64,000 nucleotides of DNA from Tubulanus polymorphus (taxonomy: Eukaryota; Nemertea; Palaeonemertea; Tubulaniformes; Tubulanidae). Every line of letters begins with the position of its first letter. The stretch's first letter is position 1. The stretch is taken from contig NW_027437474.1 of the NCBI RefSeq assembly GCF_964204645.1, positions 1-64,000 on the forward strand, given 5' to 3'. The translations under genes and the position numbers were made by a program. Below the pieces are notes generated by a model that was not told where the DNA came from, did no database searches, and saw nothing but the letters and a program-made list of their open reading frames with translations. Positions 45,991 to 57,719 of this stretch are shown in pieces.

Positions 45991-46527
45991 TATCGCTGCT
46001 TTGCAGCTATATTCTTCTATTGTTGTACCTTTAAAAAATCTAAATATAATAGCTGCAGGACCAATTTTACTATGTAATGTTTCTAAAATTTCAATTGTAT
46101 CTTTTATTTCTAGTGAATCAATATAATTTCTAACATTTTCCATGTAAGGTTCATTTGAAATGGATTTAGTTTTTGAAGTTGATTTTTTTACTTGTTGAGG
46201 TTTATTATCAAAATATTCTGATCCTAAAACATTTTTATTTAAATTTTTATAATGTTTTTGTGATTCGAGATGTCTATTATAATTCCTTTTTACTATAAAT
46301 TCATTACAAACTTCACATTTTATTTCATCCACATTCATATTTTCTAATCGTTCTTTTCTTTCATTAGAATTTTCTGGAGTTTCAAAATCTATTACATTTT
46401 TTATATGATTTGCAGATTTTTCATGTCGTGATTTTTTGGATTTATCGATGTATTTTTTACAATATTGACAATAATATTGATTTTTATTAACATTATTATT
46501 TTCTGGTTGGTGTTCATTCTCTCCCAT
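45990..46527 (-). CDS. Polinton zinc-finger protein, right-terminal gene, 3' truncated
   Basis: Starts just inside the right terminal repeat after 'ccttataaATG'. Two C2H2-like fingers: 'YYCQYCKKYIDKSKKSRHEK' (then NHIKN) and 'IKCEVCNEFIVKRNYNRHLE' (then SQKHYKN). About 180 residues are native. The frame continues to 45931 only because it enters reverse-transcriptase sequence on the same strand, so the natural C-terminus is lost. A remnant of the same gene lies at 59351-59693 beside the terminal repeat of the second Polinton. Probable DNA-binding role. Confidence 0.7.
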
Positions 46528-46607
46528 TTATAAGGAAAAAAAATTACTTGTGGTGATGAGTGTTCGACCTTCGACCTCTGATCTGAAACTCTACTTTCCC
46601 AATTACT
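46525..46607 (-). repeat. Polinton right terminal inverted repeat
   Basis: Reads inward AGTAATTGGG, then a 'ctcagatcagaggtcgaag'-type block, then actcatcaccacaagtaatt, a T-tract and the start box of the zinc-finger gene. The outer 55 bp match the palindrome at 59753-59901, the inner 40 bp match the left end at 26491-26533. Confidence 0.75.
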
Positions 46608-46699
46608 GAGATGTTGAAGAAGGCGTAAATGACAGAACTTATTTCAACATAATTAATTATACTATGTATCACTAATTTCAAGGCGACTCCTGTTAATGT

Positions 46700-47300
46700 G
46701 TAAAAACTTGTGTCACAATGACTGTTGGTACCTACAGGCCAATATGTCTGGAAACCTATTTTTGCAAGATTTTCCATTTTCTCAGCGCAGGCACTCAATC
46801 CTCGTCCCAATTTGAGAACACTATACGGAAAAAAAGAGATCCAAAATGTAAACCTTACCGACGAGCAGTCCAAATCTCCCAGCAATTCTACCTGGAATTC
46901 TTTATTCATATTCTTCCACTCATCAGAGGTCTTCATCAAGGTCTCTCCCAAAAGGCCACAAATCATAGTTGCAACTTTAGAAGCGATGTCGTAGTGATGA
47001 TCCTCGCCATCTTGCGTATCGTCTACTGTGTTCGGATCGTCATAGATACTGTAATACTGTAATATAACTTTCTATATGGAGAGGAGGCATTGTTAAAACA
47101 TTGGGCTTTAAATATAAAAGCTTCATTAAACAAACCTATTGATAATGTAGAATTTGCATGAGCTGTATTTTCTCGTCTTGGGTTACCCTTCAATCTTGCC
47201 AAAGGTTTTCCAATACTTTTACCGGAAGGTGAAACAATCTCCATGCCTACTTCATTGCTCGACGTTTCTTTAGTTTTGAACCCACCGCGTCTGCAAAAGT
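46700..47300 (-). other. Candidate receptor cytoplasmic exons, unassigned
   Basis: Two open minus-strand stretches bounded by plausible splice sites: about 47290-47130 ('SNEVGMEIVSPSGKSIGKPL...NTAHANSTLS') and about 47020-46880 ('HYDIASKVATMICGLLGETL...EWKNMNKEFQ'). A third piece near 46790 reads 'MENLAKIGFQTYWPVGTN', faintly like the YWP block of PTP domains. They lie between the membrane exon at 48.3 kb and the Polinton, where juxtamembrane/D1 exons would be expected. Assignment is positional only. Confidence 0.3.
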
Positions 47301-47449
47301 AAAGTCCATATTGTTGGGTAACTCGGCAAGGGGCTGTGAATAGGGGCATTGTTCGATGTTTGTCAAGTTTTGAACCTGCAGTGTCTGCAAGATGTGAAAC
47401 TAGGGGTCCGGGACACCATGCCCACTTGGGAAGTGGTTTCAAATGCTCA

Positions 47450-48249
47450 ACAATCTAACAATTTCAATATTCAACGGCCCCTGGTGACCATATACAAAAA
47501 CCAATGACCTTGGAACTCACCACAATCATAGAACACTTTATGGGCTACAACTTTTTTATTGATTGTGTTTACAAAATATGCTTAGGTATCAATATAATGA
47601 GGAAAAAACATTGTCCCATCTACGAATGAGTACTGATGACACCAAGATGGCCACCAAGTGCGTCATAACTGGCTGATCATAAATAAAACATCCCTTTTCA
47701 AAAAATACCCATCACAAATTGAAATGAGAAATGGCAAACCAGTAGGAAGCTACAGGACTCCAAATTCTGGCCAAAATTGACATTTTCTGGCACTAAAAAG
47801 GTCATAGGACAGCCATCTTGAGTCCGATCGACCCAATTTTTCTTATGCTGATGGGCCTTGAGGGATTCAAATATATTCGAAAGATCAAGGTAATTGTTCA
47901 AAGCGTTTCAAATTTCCCTCAAAAAGTTCAAAAATGTGTAAAAAGTGCTAAAAAATTTTTGCGAACAGCAATGGCTGCCATTCAGCCATCTTGATTCTGA
48001 CAAGGCCACTTTTTGGGCTGGAGATGTGTCTAGGATAGATACACGTGTAACGCAAATATCAAGACATTACACTATAGCGTCTTCAAAACTTCCCAAAATA
48101 ATTGGATTCCGTCTACGGACGGACGACGGACGAACGGTGAACGCAATAGCCCGCTGGGACTAGACTGAGGCGTCCATATTGTGGGTAACTGAATGAGATG
48201 GAATTTTGCCGATTGTCAAATGATAGAATATTTGCATTTGATTATAGTG
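47450..48249. other. Non-coding stretch, no feature seen
   Basis: Probably intronic to the decayed receptor. Contains several 'ccaagatggc' / 'cagccatcttga' words (near 47641, 47811 and 47975) that look like pieces of an old dispersed repeat. No open frame with family resemblance. Confidence 0.4.
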
Positions 48250-50478
48250 GTCGCCACTATTCGCTCCTACCTCCAAACTATAAGTAGAACAACAGCCACC
48301 AATAACAGTGTTAGAACAGCAGCAACAACGACACTTATTATTCCTGCATAACTAGACGGTGTTTAAACAATGATTCTCTCTTGCTGTTCTATTGGTGGAT
48401 AATGCTGATATGTTTCCTAGATAATTAAAAATTATTAATTGAAGATAATCTTTGAATTGTAAACTGCAATTTCTTATGAAACACAAGCTGAACTGAAAAC
48501 TAGTTGTTTTAAACTCACTCCGTTATAATTCTCAACGATTCCTAAAATAAAACTGTAAGATTTTCCAGTTTCTAGAGGAGCATTTAAGTAACCACTATAG
48601 TTACGTGTATCACCAACTACAAACTCAGAAGGCACTTCCGGTGCTAGAACTGCAGTAATATAAACTGATAATCCTCGCTGTTTAGCTTATCCGTACGAGA
48701 CGTACTGTGATTGGTTGATCGTACGCTTCCGGCGACGGTTGATTGGTCCATGATCGTGTTTCTTCACGATCACCTCGCTGCAAATCAGAGAGTAAATTGT
48801 TCTTTAAAATTATGCGTTATCTTTGGATAAATGTATGGAGGACACTTACGTAATGTTATCATTGTTAACACGTGTTAGTTGAAGTGTAACAGTCGTGTCT
48901 GTTACCGCTGCTTTCTTGGCAACCAGTTGAGGAATTGTTTTTTACCTGAAATATCAGTTACTTAAACTCGTGACACGTGATATTCAGTGGAGACCTGTTT
49001 TAACGACTTACCTGTCCAATAGCTTACGCTGGCAGGCGACCCTTCACCCTTTCGCTTCCAGGCGAAAAATAAACCGTTGTATTTAGTAAAAGGAATCAGT
49101 GACGTCGTTATGTCTAAATTTGTGATGGCGCCTTCAATTTTAGATTTGTTAACTGTTTTTATGTCTGTTAAAGGTGTTGTGGAAATTGTACTGATGGGTT
49201 CATACGTGAGCTGAAAACAGAATAAAATAGAATAGAATATACATGAGGTTACAGGTACTGCCCTCTACTGGTCAGGACAAGTTAATTCCTACCCGACAAT
49301 TGATGACATCACTATTTGGACAGTTTGGTGCTGTCCATGTCAATGTTGTTTTCATTGTATCCCTTGTGAATGAGAAGTCAAGAGAAGCGGGAGGTCCTCG
49401 TACTGAAGTGAACAATACAGACAAATTAAGTAGGCGATTCTGTGACATTTACTTTATGTCGACAGCGTACGAACATCTTTAGGACAGTTAAATGAATCTA
49501 CAATAAAACAAACATGTTTAAAACAATTCTGTGTCTGAATTGATGATTAAGATTTTATTAGAATGCGGGGATTTTACCTGCACACAAAGTCTGTATAGTT
49601 AGTATTAGACTAGTCAGACTAGCAGTTGATATAAGCGACTGTTCACTGATTTCTGTAGTCTAACGGCTATCTTATACCCGGTATTAGGAGTTAAACCAGT
49701 AATTATGTTATGTGTTAGGACTCCTGCAGATTCCTGATTAGTCCAAGTGTTTTCTGATATCTTACGATAAACGACTTGATACTGAACGCTGATATTACCA
49801 CGTCCTGAATCTACTACAGAACCCGAGTAAGCTGTCCAACTGACTTATACACTGTTATCAGCGATTTTCGTAATTGAGAAAACAAATCTAATTCTGAAAA
49901 AAAGAAATTGGGTTGTATTGAATTTACACAAATATTTTACTTTCTGTCATATCCGATTCATACTGGTTTCTATATTTAGGGAATATGGAGTGAGATTCCA
50001 GGAATCTATGATTCAGTGTAATGTACCTGACTCGCAACACTTTCCGATGTAATTCTGTAAACAGACAGATTGACAGATACCACTCAAATAGTCACAACTT
50101 TCATTGTTTTAACATGGATAACATTCAATCATACATCCAAATGAGTTCGATCCCTTACTGCAATCACCGGGTGCTAAACAGACATTTAACGGTGATATAA
50201 AAAAGCTGATATTTTCATTACAAATCACTGAATATTTTTGAATCACTAAACCTTAGTTTAAACAATTCATAAAATCAATTTATAATCTATTTTCATTCCT
50301 TTACAATTTTATAAAGTTATGCAAAACTTACCGATATATTTGAACCCGATTACTTCTATTTCTACCAGCGCGAGATACTCTGCTTTACCAATGTTCTTGT
50401 GTTGAACGGTGACGTATTGTCCAACTTGAGGACCTGTGTTGCATGTGGATGTTTTATGTGTATCACAGAGAGGGGGCC
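48250..50478 (-). pseudogene. Receptor phosphatase ectodomain and membrane exons, decayed
   Basis: Minus-strand exons in order: 50478-50332, end of a fucolectin-like domain ('GQYVTVQHKN...LALVEIEVIGF'), donor gtaagt; about 50175-50035, Cys-rich EGF-like ('CLAPGDCSKGSNSFGC', with an in-frame TAA); 49870-49570, FN3 ('SVVDSGRGNISVQYQVVYRK'), with a TAA and a frame change; 49410-49292 and about 49211-49024, FN3 halves, open; 48945-48849, FN3 start ('AAVTDTTVTLQLTRVNNDNI'); about 48785-48530, FN3 with a frame change; about 48420-48250, membrane span 'AGIISVVVAAVLTLLLVAVV' preceded by a TAA. This module order is that of invertebrate type-R PTPs. Multiple nonsense codons mark a pseudogene. The PTP exons at 25-26 kb on the same strand probably completed it. 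Confidence 0.75.
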
Positions 50479-50909
50479 CTGGGGCGAACTCTTTTATCAG
50501 ATCGGAGAATCCGTTTGCCTCCAATCGTACTCTTTTATTGGTCACGTGACTTTTTGGAGTCTCCGAAACCTCCTTTCTGTCGAGGTGGTGTGATTCGGAT
50601 TTTGTGTGGAGCCAACATGGCGACCGAACGTGTGACAGTGCCGTATGAATCCTATTATTTTCTACCTATCCTCTCTATTTTCTTGTTGGAAAAGACATAT
50701 TTGTATATTGTTATCCAGGTTTGCATTCTATTGATCATAGACATCCGACGCGCAATAATATATGCGCCTCATACGTCCATCGGCGACGTTTTTTCAACTT
50801 AGCCTGTAATCAAACAAATTCAATCCAATGCAATTTTATTTATTAAAAAGTCACAGTTTTCCATTTACAGATCACTTAACCTCCTAAGGGCAGGCCTAAG
50901 TTGCTTCTG

Positions 50910-51126
50910 GTAAAAGTGCAGATCCACACCTCTTCGCATAAACGGTTCAATCAATTACATTAGATATCATTGTTTCAGATTCAAAATGTCATCAGACATC
51001 AGCAATTCAATTCAGTACATTGCCATTGGTAAATTTTAAGATATCATCATTAGAAAGATTTTAGCCTGGATTCAGTCATTCAGTAGATTGCGTCGATCAC
51101 GAGAGGTGCGGATCTGCACTTTTACC
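50910..51126. mobile_element. 217-bp hAT-type MITE nested in the Harbinger
   Basis: Terminal inverted repeats ggtaaaagtgcagatcc(a/g)c and complement, about 25 bp, flanked by an exact 8-bp duplication TTGCTTCT (50902-50909 and 51127-51134). 8-bp duplications are diagnostic of hAT elements. Lies in an intron upstream of the first recognised Myb exon. Confidence 0.88.
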
Positions 51127-51252
51127 TTGCTTCTTTATAACATGGCAATTGGAAAAAAATAGGGTTATGTATCTATAGGCCGAAGGTTTAATTTTTTTTA
51201 GAGTAGCTTAAAAAAATTAAATTAATTTTGTAGGATTAATTTATATTTACAG

Positions 51253-52817
51253 AGCACCTTCTGGCCAGGACAACCTTGGTTCTACAAAAGCCTTAACGAT
51301 TGAGAGGAATGGCCAGACGATAACACTTGTCGTCGAAAATGATATCTATAATAGAATAATTTATCAAAGAGGTAAGGCATAAGCTGTGGCGGCATACTGA
51401 ACCTCATTAGAATGAACGCAGAATCAATTCAGTGTCGTAGTGTTACTTGTGTTTAGTTCAACTTTTCATAATTAGTCGACTTAACTGTGCCACAATGAAT
51501 ATGGTAATTTATGTTAATTCATGACTTGCCTTTTTCAACTAATGATTTGAATATTTAGATGACTTTTAATTCATGGAGTTTTGTAGTTAACTCTAATCTT
51601 CATTATCTCGTAATACCTCCACTCAGTACATGTTGATTTCTTGTTTATGTAATATTTTTAGATACATGTATTCTGAAAACTCTGCTACGAAATTATGATA
51701 CGTTTTGTGCACAGGGTGGCACCGGTATGCATATTTTTAAAGAATCACTCTACATTGGCTATAGGCCCGCTTTCACTTTTTGAACGGTTTTGTAAGTTGT
51801 ACGTGTCAAAATTCCAGTTTTAAATTTGTCGCCTTGATTAAATTATAGGAGAAACGCAAGATGCCGGTGTAGCATTTCATATTGAAAATAAAGAAGCATT
51901 AACTTCAGGTATGTATATATGCATCATATTCGAATGTTTTCTATCTAACTGCATATTAAACATATATTTCAGGGGCATCGTGGCCAAATTTAATATTTTA
52001 GTAGATTCATTTGGCAGTTGGCAATAAGGAAGTCAAGAAGCATTGACATTGCAATACTGCAGAAAATCAACAAAACATTATTTTTTTAAAATTTGGAAAA
52101 GATTTGGTTGCAAATCATTTAAAAACATGTGATGGTTTATTCTTCAAAAGTTATTAGACTAGGTATTTTTTCAGGGTCAATTGAAAATCTAACTGATTCC
52201 GAAACTCGGAGTGTAATAGTGGACGAGGCTGGTACTGCAAGTGGAAAATGGACCAAACAGTCAACCCTCAAGTTGATCGATTTGTATCGCAAAAATATTG
52301 ATAAAGTAAATGAAGGGAAGATGCGTAAGTCCATGTTGTGGATGAAGAAATTCAGAATGATTATTTTGATTTTAGTGCTGAGCAAATAAGGGGTAGATGG
52401 AGAACTATAAATACAGGGTATAAAAATGTAAAAGATGCAAAAAATAAATCGGGTTCAGGCTATGTCAAAGATTATGTGTATGAAAATGAGCTGGATGACG
52501 CTCTTGGTGTAAAATCGGCAAATATAAATCCAGTTACTTTCAGTAGTAGAGATAGTAATCCTCTTCATGATTCATCTACTGATGATGATAGTGAATTATC
52601 ACCTATTGTTAAAAAACGAAAGCTTGATGAAATTTCTCCATCGGATAAATGTAGAACGTCAAAAAAATCAGCAGCTTCAACGGTAATTGAATATTTGGGG
52701 GCCATGGAAGAAAGAGCTAAGGAACGACGTAAAATAGACAAGGACATGGCCATGCAAATGCATAATGAAAAAATGTCTTTGTTCAAAGATTTTGTAAGTG
52801 CTATTTCAGAAAAGTAA
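51253..52817 (+). CDS. Harbinger Myb/SANT-like DNA-binding protein, spliced, one frameshift
   Basis: Three exons join in phase: 51253-51371 ('TIERNGQTITLVVENDIYNR'), 51849-51908 ('ETQDAGVAFHIENKEALTS') and 52175-52817. All introns are GT/AG. An upstream exon probably starts at the ATG at 50617 ('MATERVTV') near the left end, but its donor is unclear. The last exon contains the trihelix/SANT domain: 'GKWTKQSTLKLIDLYR', 'KSMLWMK', then after a -1 frame change near 52340 'AEQIRGRWRTINTGYKNVKD', followed by an acidic/basic linker and a C-terminal helix. Harbinger transposition requires such a partner for nuclear import and TIR binding. The frameshift suggests this copy is defective. Confidence 0.78.
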
Positions 52818-53883
52818 AGATCCAGCTTGTTCAATACAGTATTTTAAATGCTGTTTTATGGTAAAAGGTACGCATAAGTCTGACTACCTCAAGTTTTTTT
52901 TTAGTTGTACATTACAGTTTTCACTGAATTGATTGAAAATATTTGTAAATGACTTATGGTACGGTATATCTCGTACTATATCATTTCACAATCCTATTAC
53001 ATACTGCTTGAATTTGCGGAAAGGGGAGCGGTTCTAAAAATGAGGGAAATTTTGGTTACGTGATAAAATGGGGAAATTATATTATCATTTATATTTTTAT
53101 AATTTTATGATGGAGGATTTCCATAATAAAAATTTTATTTTACGTTTATAATAACATTTTGTTCCTTTGCTGTAATACCTTTCATGGCATTCTCTTTAAT
53201 ATTGTGGGCGGCATGGAACAGATAAACAGTTTCCAATCAGCAGGGTTCCTACGGATCAGTCATTCCAGAATTCAAGGACTTTTCGAGGAGTGTATACATC
53301 ACTTTCTTATCACAATTTATGTCTCCTAAATCAGTACTGTTTATCCAGGTAAACCATTGAATTCAGTAGAATCTGTGTGTATAACAACTAGGCCTTAAAC
53401 TTATACATTTTCAAAATCCAAGGACCTTGAAAAACATTTTTGGTTTAGAAGGAGTTAGGGGCCCTGGTCAGCATCCAGTGTAAGGGGGTTAACCGAGAAG
53501 TTTGAATGATAAACTTTTGGCAGAAATTTTAATAGCCACAAAAATCCAACGCATAGTATACTTTGCACATGAAGCCAGGCATGCACCGTTATGATAAATT
53601 CGAAATTGATTGCTTTAAACTCCTCGTATATTATAATGAAAACAATTGTTGTTATTGTGGCTATTAAGGCAGTCTAAAATTGGCGAAATTCTAATGGGGC
53701 AGGGAGTCGAGGCCGCATTTTGATAAAAGTTGATACATCAAACATCCTCAGTCTCTAAACCAAACTTCTGTGTCACCTGTGTGCAAATAATTGAATTGGA
53801 CAAAAAGAAATGACTTGAATACTAATTTAATGACTTAAGTGTTACAAATGCATTAAAACTTTGTATGCAAGGTAGAAGATATA

Positions 53884-55284
53884 CTACTCTCCAACCAATT
53901 GCAATCTTAAATCGTTTCTATACTGTTCTCCTTCATGATCAGCACCTATGATCTCGGCACCATTATTTGCCTCCAGGCCATCGTCAACAACGTCATGTAA
54001 ATCTTCAAGATCATCTTCATCTGACATTGAACAGATATTATGCAAGACAAATGCAGAGGTGATGATCATAATAATTCTTTTAATGGAATGGACAGTGACA
54101 TAATGGAGACGCCTAAATCGACCTTTAACTCTACCAAACGCTCTTTCTATGACTGCTCTATTACTGGACAACAAGTAATTAAATCGTCTACGAGCTCGAG
54201 TCATATTGCCATCGTTACGATATGGCGTCACTAACCATCTGCGACAGGGATAACCTCCATCGCCCAGAATATGTTTGTCACCAAATAAACCGAAATTATT
54301 CCACAAGTCACTGTTTTTTAATATTCTCGAATCATTCACGCTTCCCGGCCAGCCGACATAAATATGGGTGAAGCGCATGTCGTCTTTACACACTGCCTGA
54401 ACATTCATGGAATGATATGATTTCCGGTTCACAAACACTTGTTTATCTGGCCTGCGAGGAGCTTTAATTTCAACGTGTGTGCAATCAATTGCCCCAATAA
54501 TTCCAGGAAAACCATTACGTTGGTAAAATCTATCAGAAATCTCTTCCTGCTCTTCACCTGATGGCCATTTAATTATCTTTTTTGTAAGTCCATTAGTTAT
54601 AGCAGATAATACCGTTGTAATACACTTTAGAACACACGATTCAGTAACATCGAACCTGTCTGAGATTTGTCTAATTGTGTCCAATATACCTAGATAGCAC
54701 AAAGTGGCAAGGATCTTTTTTTCTGCCTGTCGACCTCTGTTTATTACTGCAGTTTGCATCTCTGGTAATGGTTCGAGTAGATTACTCAGAGTTGCATATG
54801 TGCCTCGAGATAATCTGAATAAACGCTTGAAATCTTCGTCCAAGTATTCACTTGCTATATATTCTGTGTACATGTTTATTTTTATCCTGTCTGACCGCAG
54901 CCTGAAAAATAAAAAATGATAGAACTTTTCACGTAAGTTGTAGATGTTGAACACCAGATAAGACTGACATTAACTTTTAGTGGCTTTTAACATATTTATG
55001 CCCCCTAGCTCCTATCATGCAGGTGGTCGTATGCAACTTAATTATTAACAAAATTAAGTCTAAGACAAACGAAATAAAATCATTTTAATTGAATTGAAAA
55101 GAAAGTAAACCTCATGGCTTGTGCGTGTTTAAGATACTTACAGAGTCGAGCATAGTACAACTTGATATTTAAGTTTCTCTTCTTCGACGTTGTTATAGTG
55201 ATAGGACTCTAGATCGTCGTTATCAAATAACTCTGATAAGAGTGGCAAAGCCAGCGTTAAACTGTCACCCGCCGTCGCCATCAT
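53884..55284 (-). CDS. PIF/Harbinger transposase (HARBI1-like), two exons
   Basis: Exon 1 55284-55142 starts MMATAGDSLTLALPLLSELF and ends at donor gtaag. Exon 2 54901-53884 follows acceptor 'tttttcag'; the junction keeps phase. About 386 residues. HTH region 'TIRQISDRFDVTESCVLKCI', then the DDE_4 core: 'GAIDCTHVEI' (first Asp), 'VGWPGSVNDSRIL' and 'LGDGGYPC' (second Asp), 'SNRAVIERAFGRVKGRF' (Glu). All three catalytic residues are present and no stop is seen, so the transposase could be functional even though its Myb partner is frameshifted. The exon 1 Met is chosen because the longer exon-2-only frame would start inside the intron. Confidence 0.88.
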
Positions 55285-55784
55285 GGGTCTCCACACTTCC
55301 TCCGATCGCATTCTATTTTACTTTTCACCGGAGAGTTCGAATGGAGGTTTCGGTCGCGATAAAAGAGTTCGCCCCTGGAGAGCACATTTCTGGTTAGATG
55401 TAAAAATACTCGGGTTATTTCCGACTCGAATTTCCAGATTGCGCGCACGTTTATCTGAGAAGAAAATAGTGAACCTTCAAGATACGTAGATTGACATTTT
55501 GTATATTGAGACATCTTGCATAAGATCAAAGAAAATTTCAATTTTGATCAGATACAATGACGACAAAAATGGAAAACTTGAAAAAGTGTGAAAACAGAAA
55601 ATATTGCATGAAGTTTATGGAGGTTGAAGAGAGGATTTTGTTCATAAGGTCCGATAATTCTGCTCATTGTGTTCGTAAACAGTTACATTCTAGCTTGTAT
55701 AGGTTTCATATTTATAGAACTATGTTTAGAATTATTATAACCTTTCACTAAATCATCTTACACATCTATATATTTATATGTTTC

Positions 55785-56365
55785 ATTAGCAGTGAAATAT
55801 TTCCACATTCTAGTTTTCAATGTTGTATTAAATCTTTCTATGATAGATGCTTTTGTATCTGAGTGTGTTGAAAAATAATCTACATCGTTTTCAGATGATA
55901 GTTTTATAAATCTTTATTATAAAATTCATTACCTTCATCAAATTGTATCTTACCTGGGATAGCTTCATTAAATATTGATTTAAAAGCATTTGTTACTTCT
56001 ATACCAGTTTTACTTTTGATTGGTATACTCTATGCGTATCTACTGAATATATCTATAACATTCAGTATCCAGAAATATCCTTTGTTATATTCTTCTAAGT
56101 TCTTCATGTCAATTGAATCTGCTTTTGCCATTGTTGATCAATGTATGAAACCATAACCTTTCTTGTTAATGAACTTTTATCCATTTTCTTATGGATTTGG
56201 TACGTTGGTTGATTTTGTAACCATAATCTCAGTTCACTATATTTTATATTTTCATTATCAGATTTGATTTTATCCCATAATTCTGTAATGCTAGAATATG
56301 ATACTTCACTCTCTGGGTTATAATATAAATCTCTTAAATGTTGTTCTTTTTTAATCTTCTTTTAA
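55785..56365 (-). pseudogene. Second Polinton: integrase remnant
   Basis: Minus-strand homology to the integrase at 29528-30597: 'YYNPESEVSYSS', 'SYIDQQWQ', 'WILNVIDIFSRYA', 'IQFDEGNEFYN', 'ERFNTTLKTRMWKYFTAN'. Several stops and frame changes. It includes about 20 residues absent from the first copy. Ends near 55785 where the sequence changes. Confidence 0.8.
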
Positions 56366-56469
56366 TCCATTAATAATAATATTGATTTAGTTTCAATGGT
56401 TTTATCATTGGACTTATTTTCTGGTATAATAGGTTTATTATTATCATCATCATCTTTATCATCAGATTT

Positions 56470-56730
56470 TTACTTATATTTATATATAACACCGGAGAAT
56501 ATAATAACTGTTACCAATCCAATTGTAATATATAATTTATTATTACTTCTAGCATTAGAAGAATAAGATGGATTATTATTTGAATCAATATCAGATAAAG
56601 TCTGTGACTCATTTATATCAGTTAATTTCTTTTTCTTAACTTTTTTAAATTCTGAAGATCTTTTTCCCAACTCCCTAGCCCATTTAATTTGTTTTTCGGA
56701 TCTAGGTTTCTTCTTAATATCATCACTCAT
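56470..56730 (-). CDS. Small Lys-rich single-pass membrane protein (second Polinton)
   Basis: 86 residues, intact: 'KKKPRSEKQIKWARELGKRS' N-terminus and one C-terminal span ('LYITIGLVTVIIFSGVIYKY'). Paralogue of the gene at 27711-28094, shorter because it lacks the tail. Start overlaps the preceding gene by 8 nt. Box 'actaaaataaATG'. A further open piece rich in Asp/Asn (56370-56470) lies between it and the integrase remnant. Confidence 0.7.
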   Translation of the reverse strand: MSDDIKKKPRSEKQIKWARELGKRSSEFKKVKKKKLTDINESQTLSDIDSNNNPSYSSNARSNNKLYITIGLVTVIIFSGVIYKYK

Positions 56731-57294
56731 TTATTTTAGTTAATTTTTGTTCTGATTCAATATCTTCTGATTTACTTTTACCTTTACATACTATAGGTTT
56801 AATGTTAGAAAATGTTATAACTCCAGTAGAAATCAATGTTATTATTCCTCCTAATTGGAATGAAGCGTATCCAACCCATTTCTGTATTTCTGTCATAACT
56901 AAATAATCGTTTTTTAAATCACTATATAATTTATTTTGATCATCAATTGGTATTATCCGGTTACATAATTTAGAATAACATTTTATAATACCATCACTTA
57001 TAGAGTCGTTTATTCTAGCTAATCTTGACTCTTCATATATTTTGAAATATTTTATTACTTTATCTGGTTTAATATTATCTAATTCTTGAAAAGTTAAAAT
57101 TTTACCAATAAACTCATTACATTTACCGCTAGCAATTAATAGTTCAAGATGGTGCTTACACATCAAATAGTATTCATAATCAATATTATCATTTTGAATA
57201 CAATTAGAAACAACTGTATCATATTGCCAGTAATACCTAAATCCTCAATTGTCTTTTCAACATCAATATTATTCTTATTAGATTTCTTTGACAT
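56723..57294 (-). pseudogene. Polinton membrane protein, second copy, one frameshift
   Basis: Starts at 57294 after 'actaatataaATG' ('MSKKSNKNNIDVEKTIEDLG'). The frame changes near 57220 and continues through 'MCKHHLELLIASGKCNEFIG' and 'GYASFQLGGIITLISTGVIT' to 56723. Paralogue of 28027-28632; the pair shows the conserved core is the C-terminal membrane region. Confidence 0.65.
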
Positions 57295-57354
57295 TTATAT
57301 TAGTGAAAAAAGCGAAAAAAATATGATAAAATGATCCTAAAATAATACTTTGTG

Positions 57355-57610
57355 TGATACTAGTGTTTGATAAGTAATACTAGCTATTTGAAGTTATTGT
57401 TTTTTTATTTGAATCTATTCAAAATCTATTCAATCTAGTGTTTACTAGAATTGTAAAAGAATATATTAAAAATATAATAGAATTCACTATCTATTTGAAG
57501 ATATGTAATTTTTACTTTAATCTTTTCAAAATCTATTCAATCTAGTGTCAATTAGAATTGCCAAAAGAAAATATTAAAAATATAATAGAATTCACTGGCT
57601 AGTTAAAGTT
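57355..57610. repeat. Second Polinton: internal tandem repeats, about 122-bp unit
   Basis: 'caaaatctattcaatctagt' and 'aaaatataatagaattcact' each occur twice at about 122-bp spacing. Same position relative to the membrane gene as the array at 28640-28918, though the sequence has diverged. Confidence 0.65.
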
Positions 57611-57636
57611 ATTGTTTTTTAAATACTTAGGATTTA

Positions 57637-57707
57637 GATTATCTCACTACTATTGCTATCTATTAGGAGCAATCAAATTGTCCAGATAAGTCATTTCGGA
57701 TCCTCGA
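57637..57707 (+). repeat. Polinton-derived block in inverted orientation
   Basis: Seventy bases beginning tctcactactattgctatct and ending 'ccagataagtcatttcggat' match, in reverse complement, 27640-27700 of the first Polinton. There the block lies downstream of the membrane-gene pair; here it lies upstream and is flipped. The fragment is therefore rearranged, or this block exists in both orientations in the intact element. Confidence 0.7.
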
Positions 57708-57719
57708 TAAAAAATCCTC

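Larger units (their letters stand above)
26485..46607 (-). mobile_element. Maverick/Polinton DNA transposon, 20.1 kb, with intein-bearing polymerase
   Basis: Both ends carry the same inverted sequence. 'actcatcaccacaagtaatt' reads inward at about 26494 (+) and at about 46554 (-), in each case running into 'ttccttataaat(a/g)ggag' at a gene start. The outermost bases are AGTAAT on both sides (26485 and 46607), matching the 5'-AG ends of Polintons; the left end lacks about 45 bp present on the right. Contents: packaging ATPase, chromodomain integrase, major capsid protein, protein-primed-type DNA polymerase B, zinc-finger and membrane proteins, mostly on the minus strand. No adenain-like protease was seen. 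Much more AT-rich than host genes. A 6-bp target duplication is not evident. About 5 kb of later insertions lie between 40.75 and 45.99 kb. Confidence 0.85.
50482..55374. mobile_element. Complete PIF/Harbinger transposon (4.9 kb)
   Basis: Terminal inverted repeats gggcgaactcttttatc (50482) and gataaaagagttcgccc (to 55374), flanked by CTG on each side (50479-50481 and 55375-55377), the CWG target duplication typical of Harbingers. Encodes a Myb/SANT-like protein on + and a DDE transposase on -, convergent. Between the two genes (52818-53880) nothing is recognised. It is inserted directly beside the fucolectin-like exon of the decayed receptor. Confidence 0.9.

Noticed and set aside
52325-52376. 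Mini-intron in the Harbinger Myb gene, suggested by gtaagt and ttttag
   Set aside because: Joining at either candidate acceptor gives an immediate stop; a simple -1 frame change fits better.
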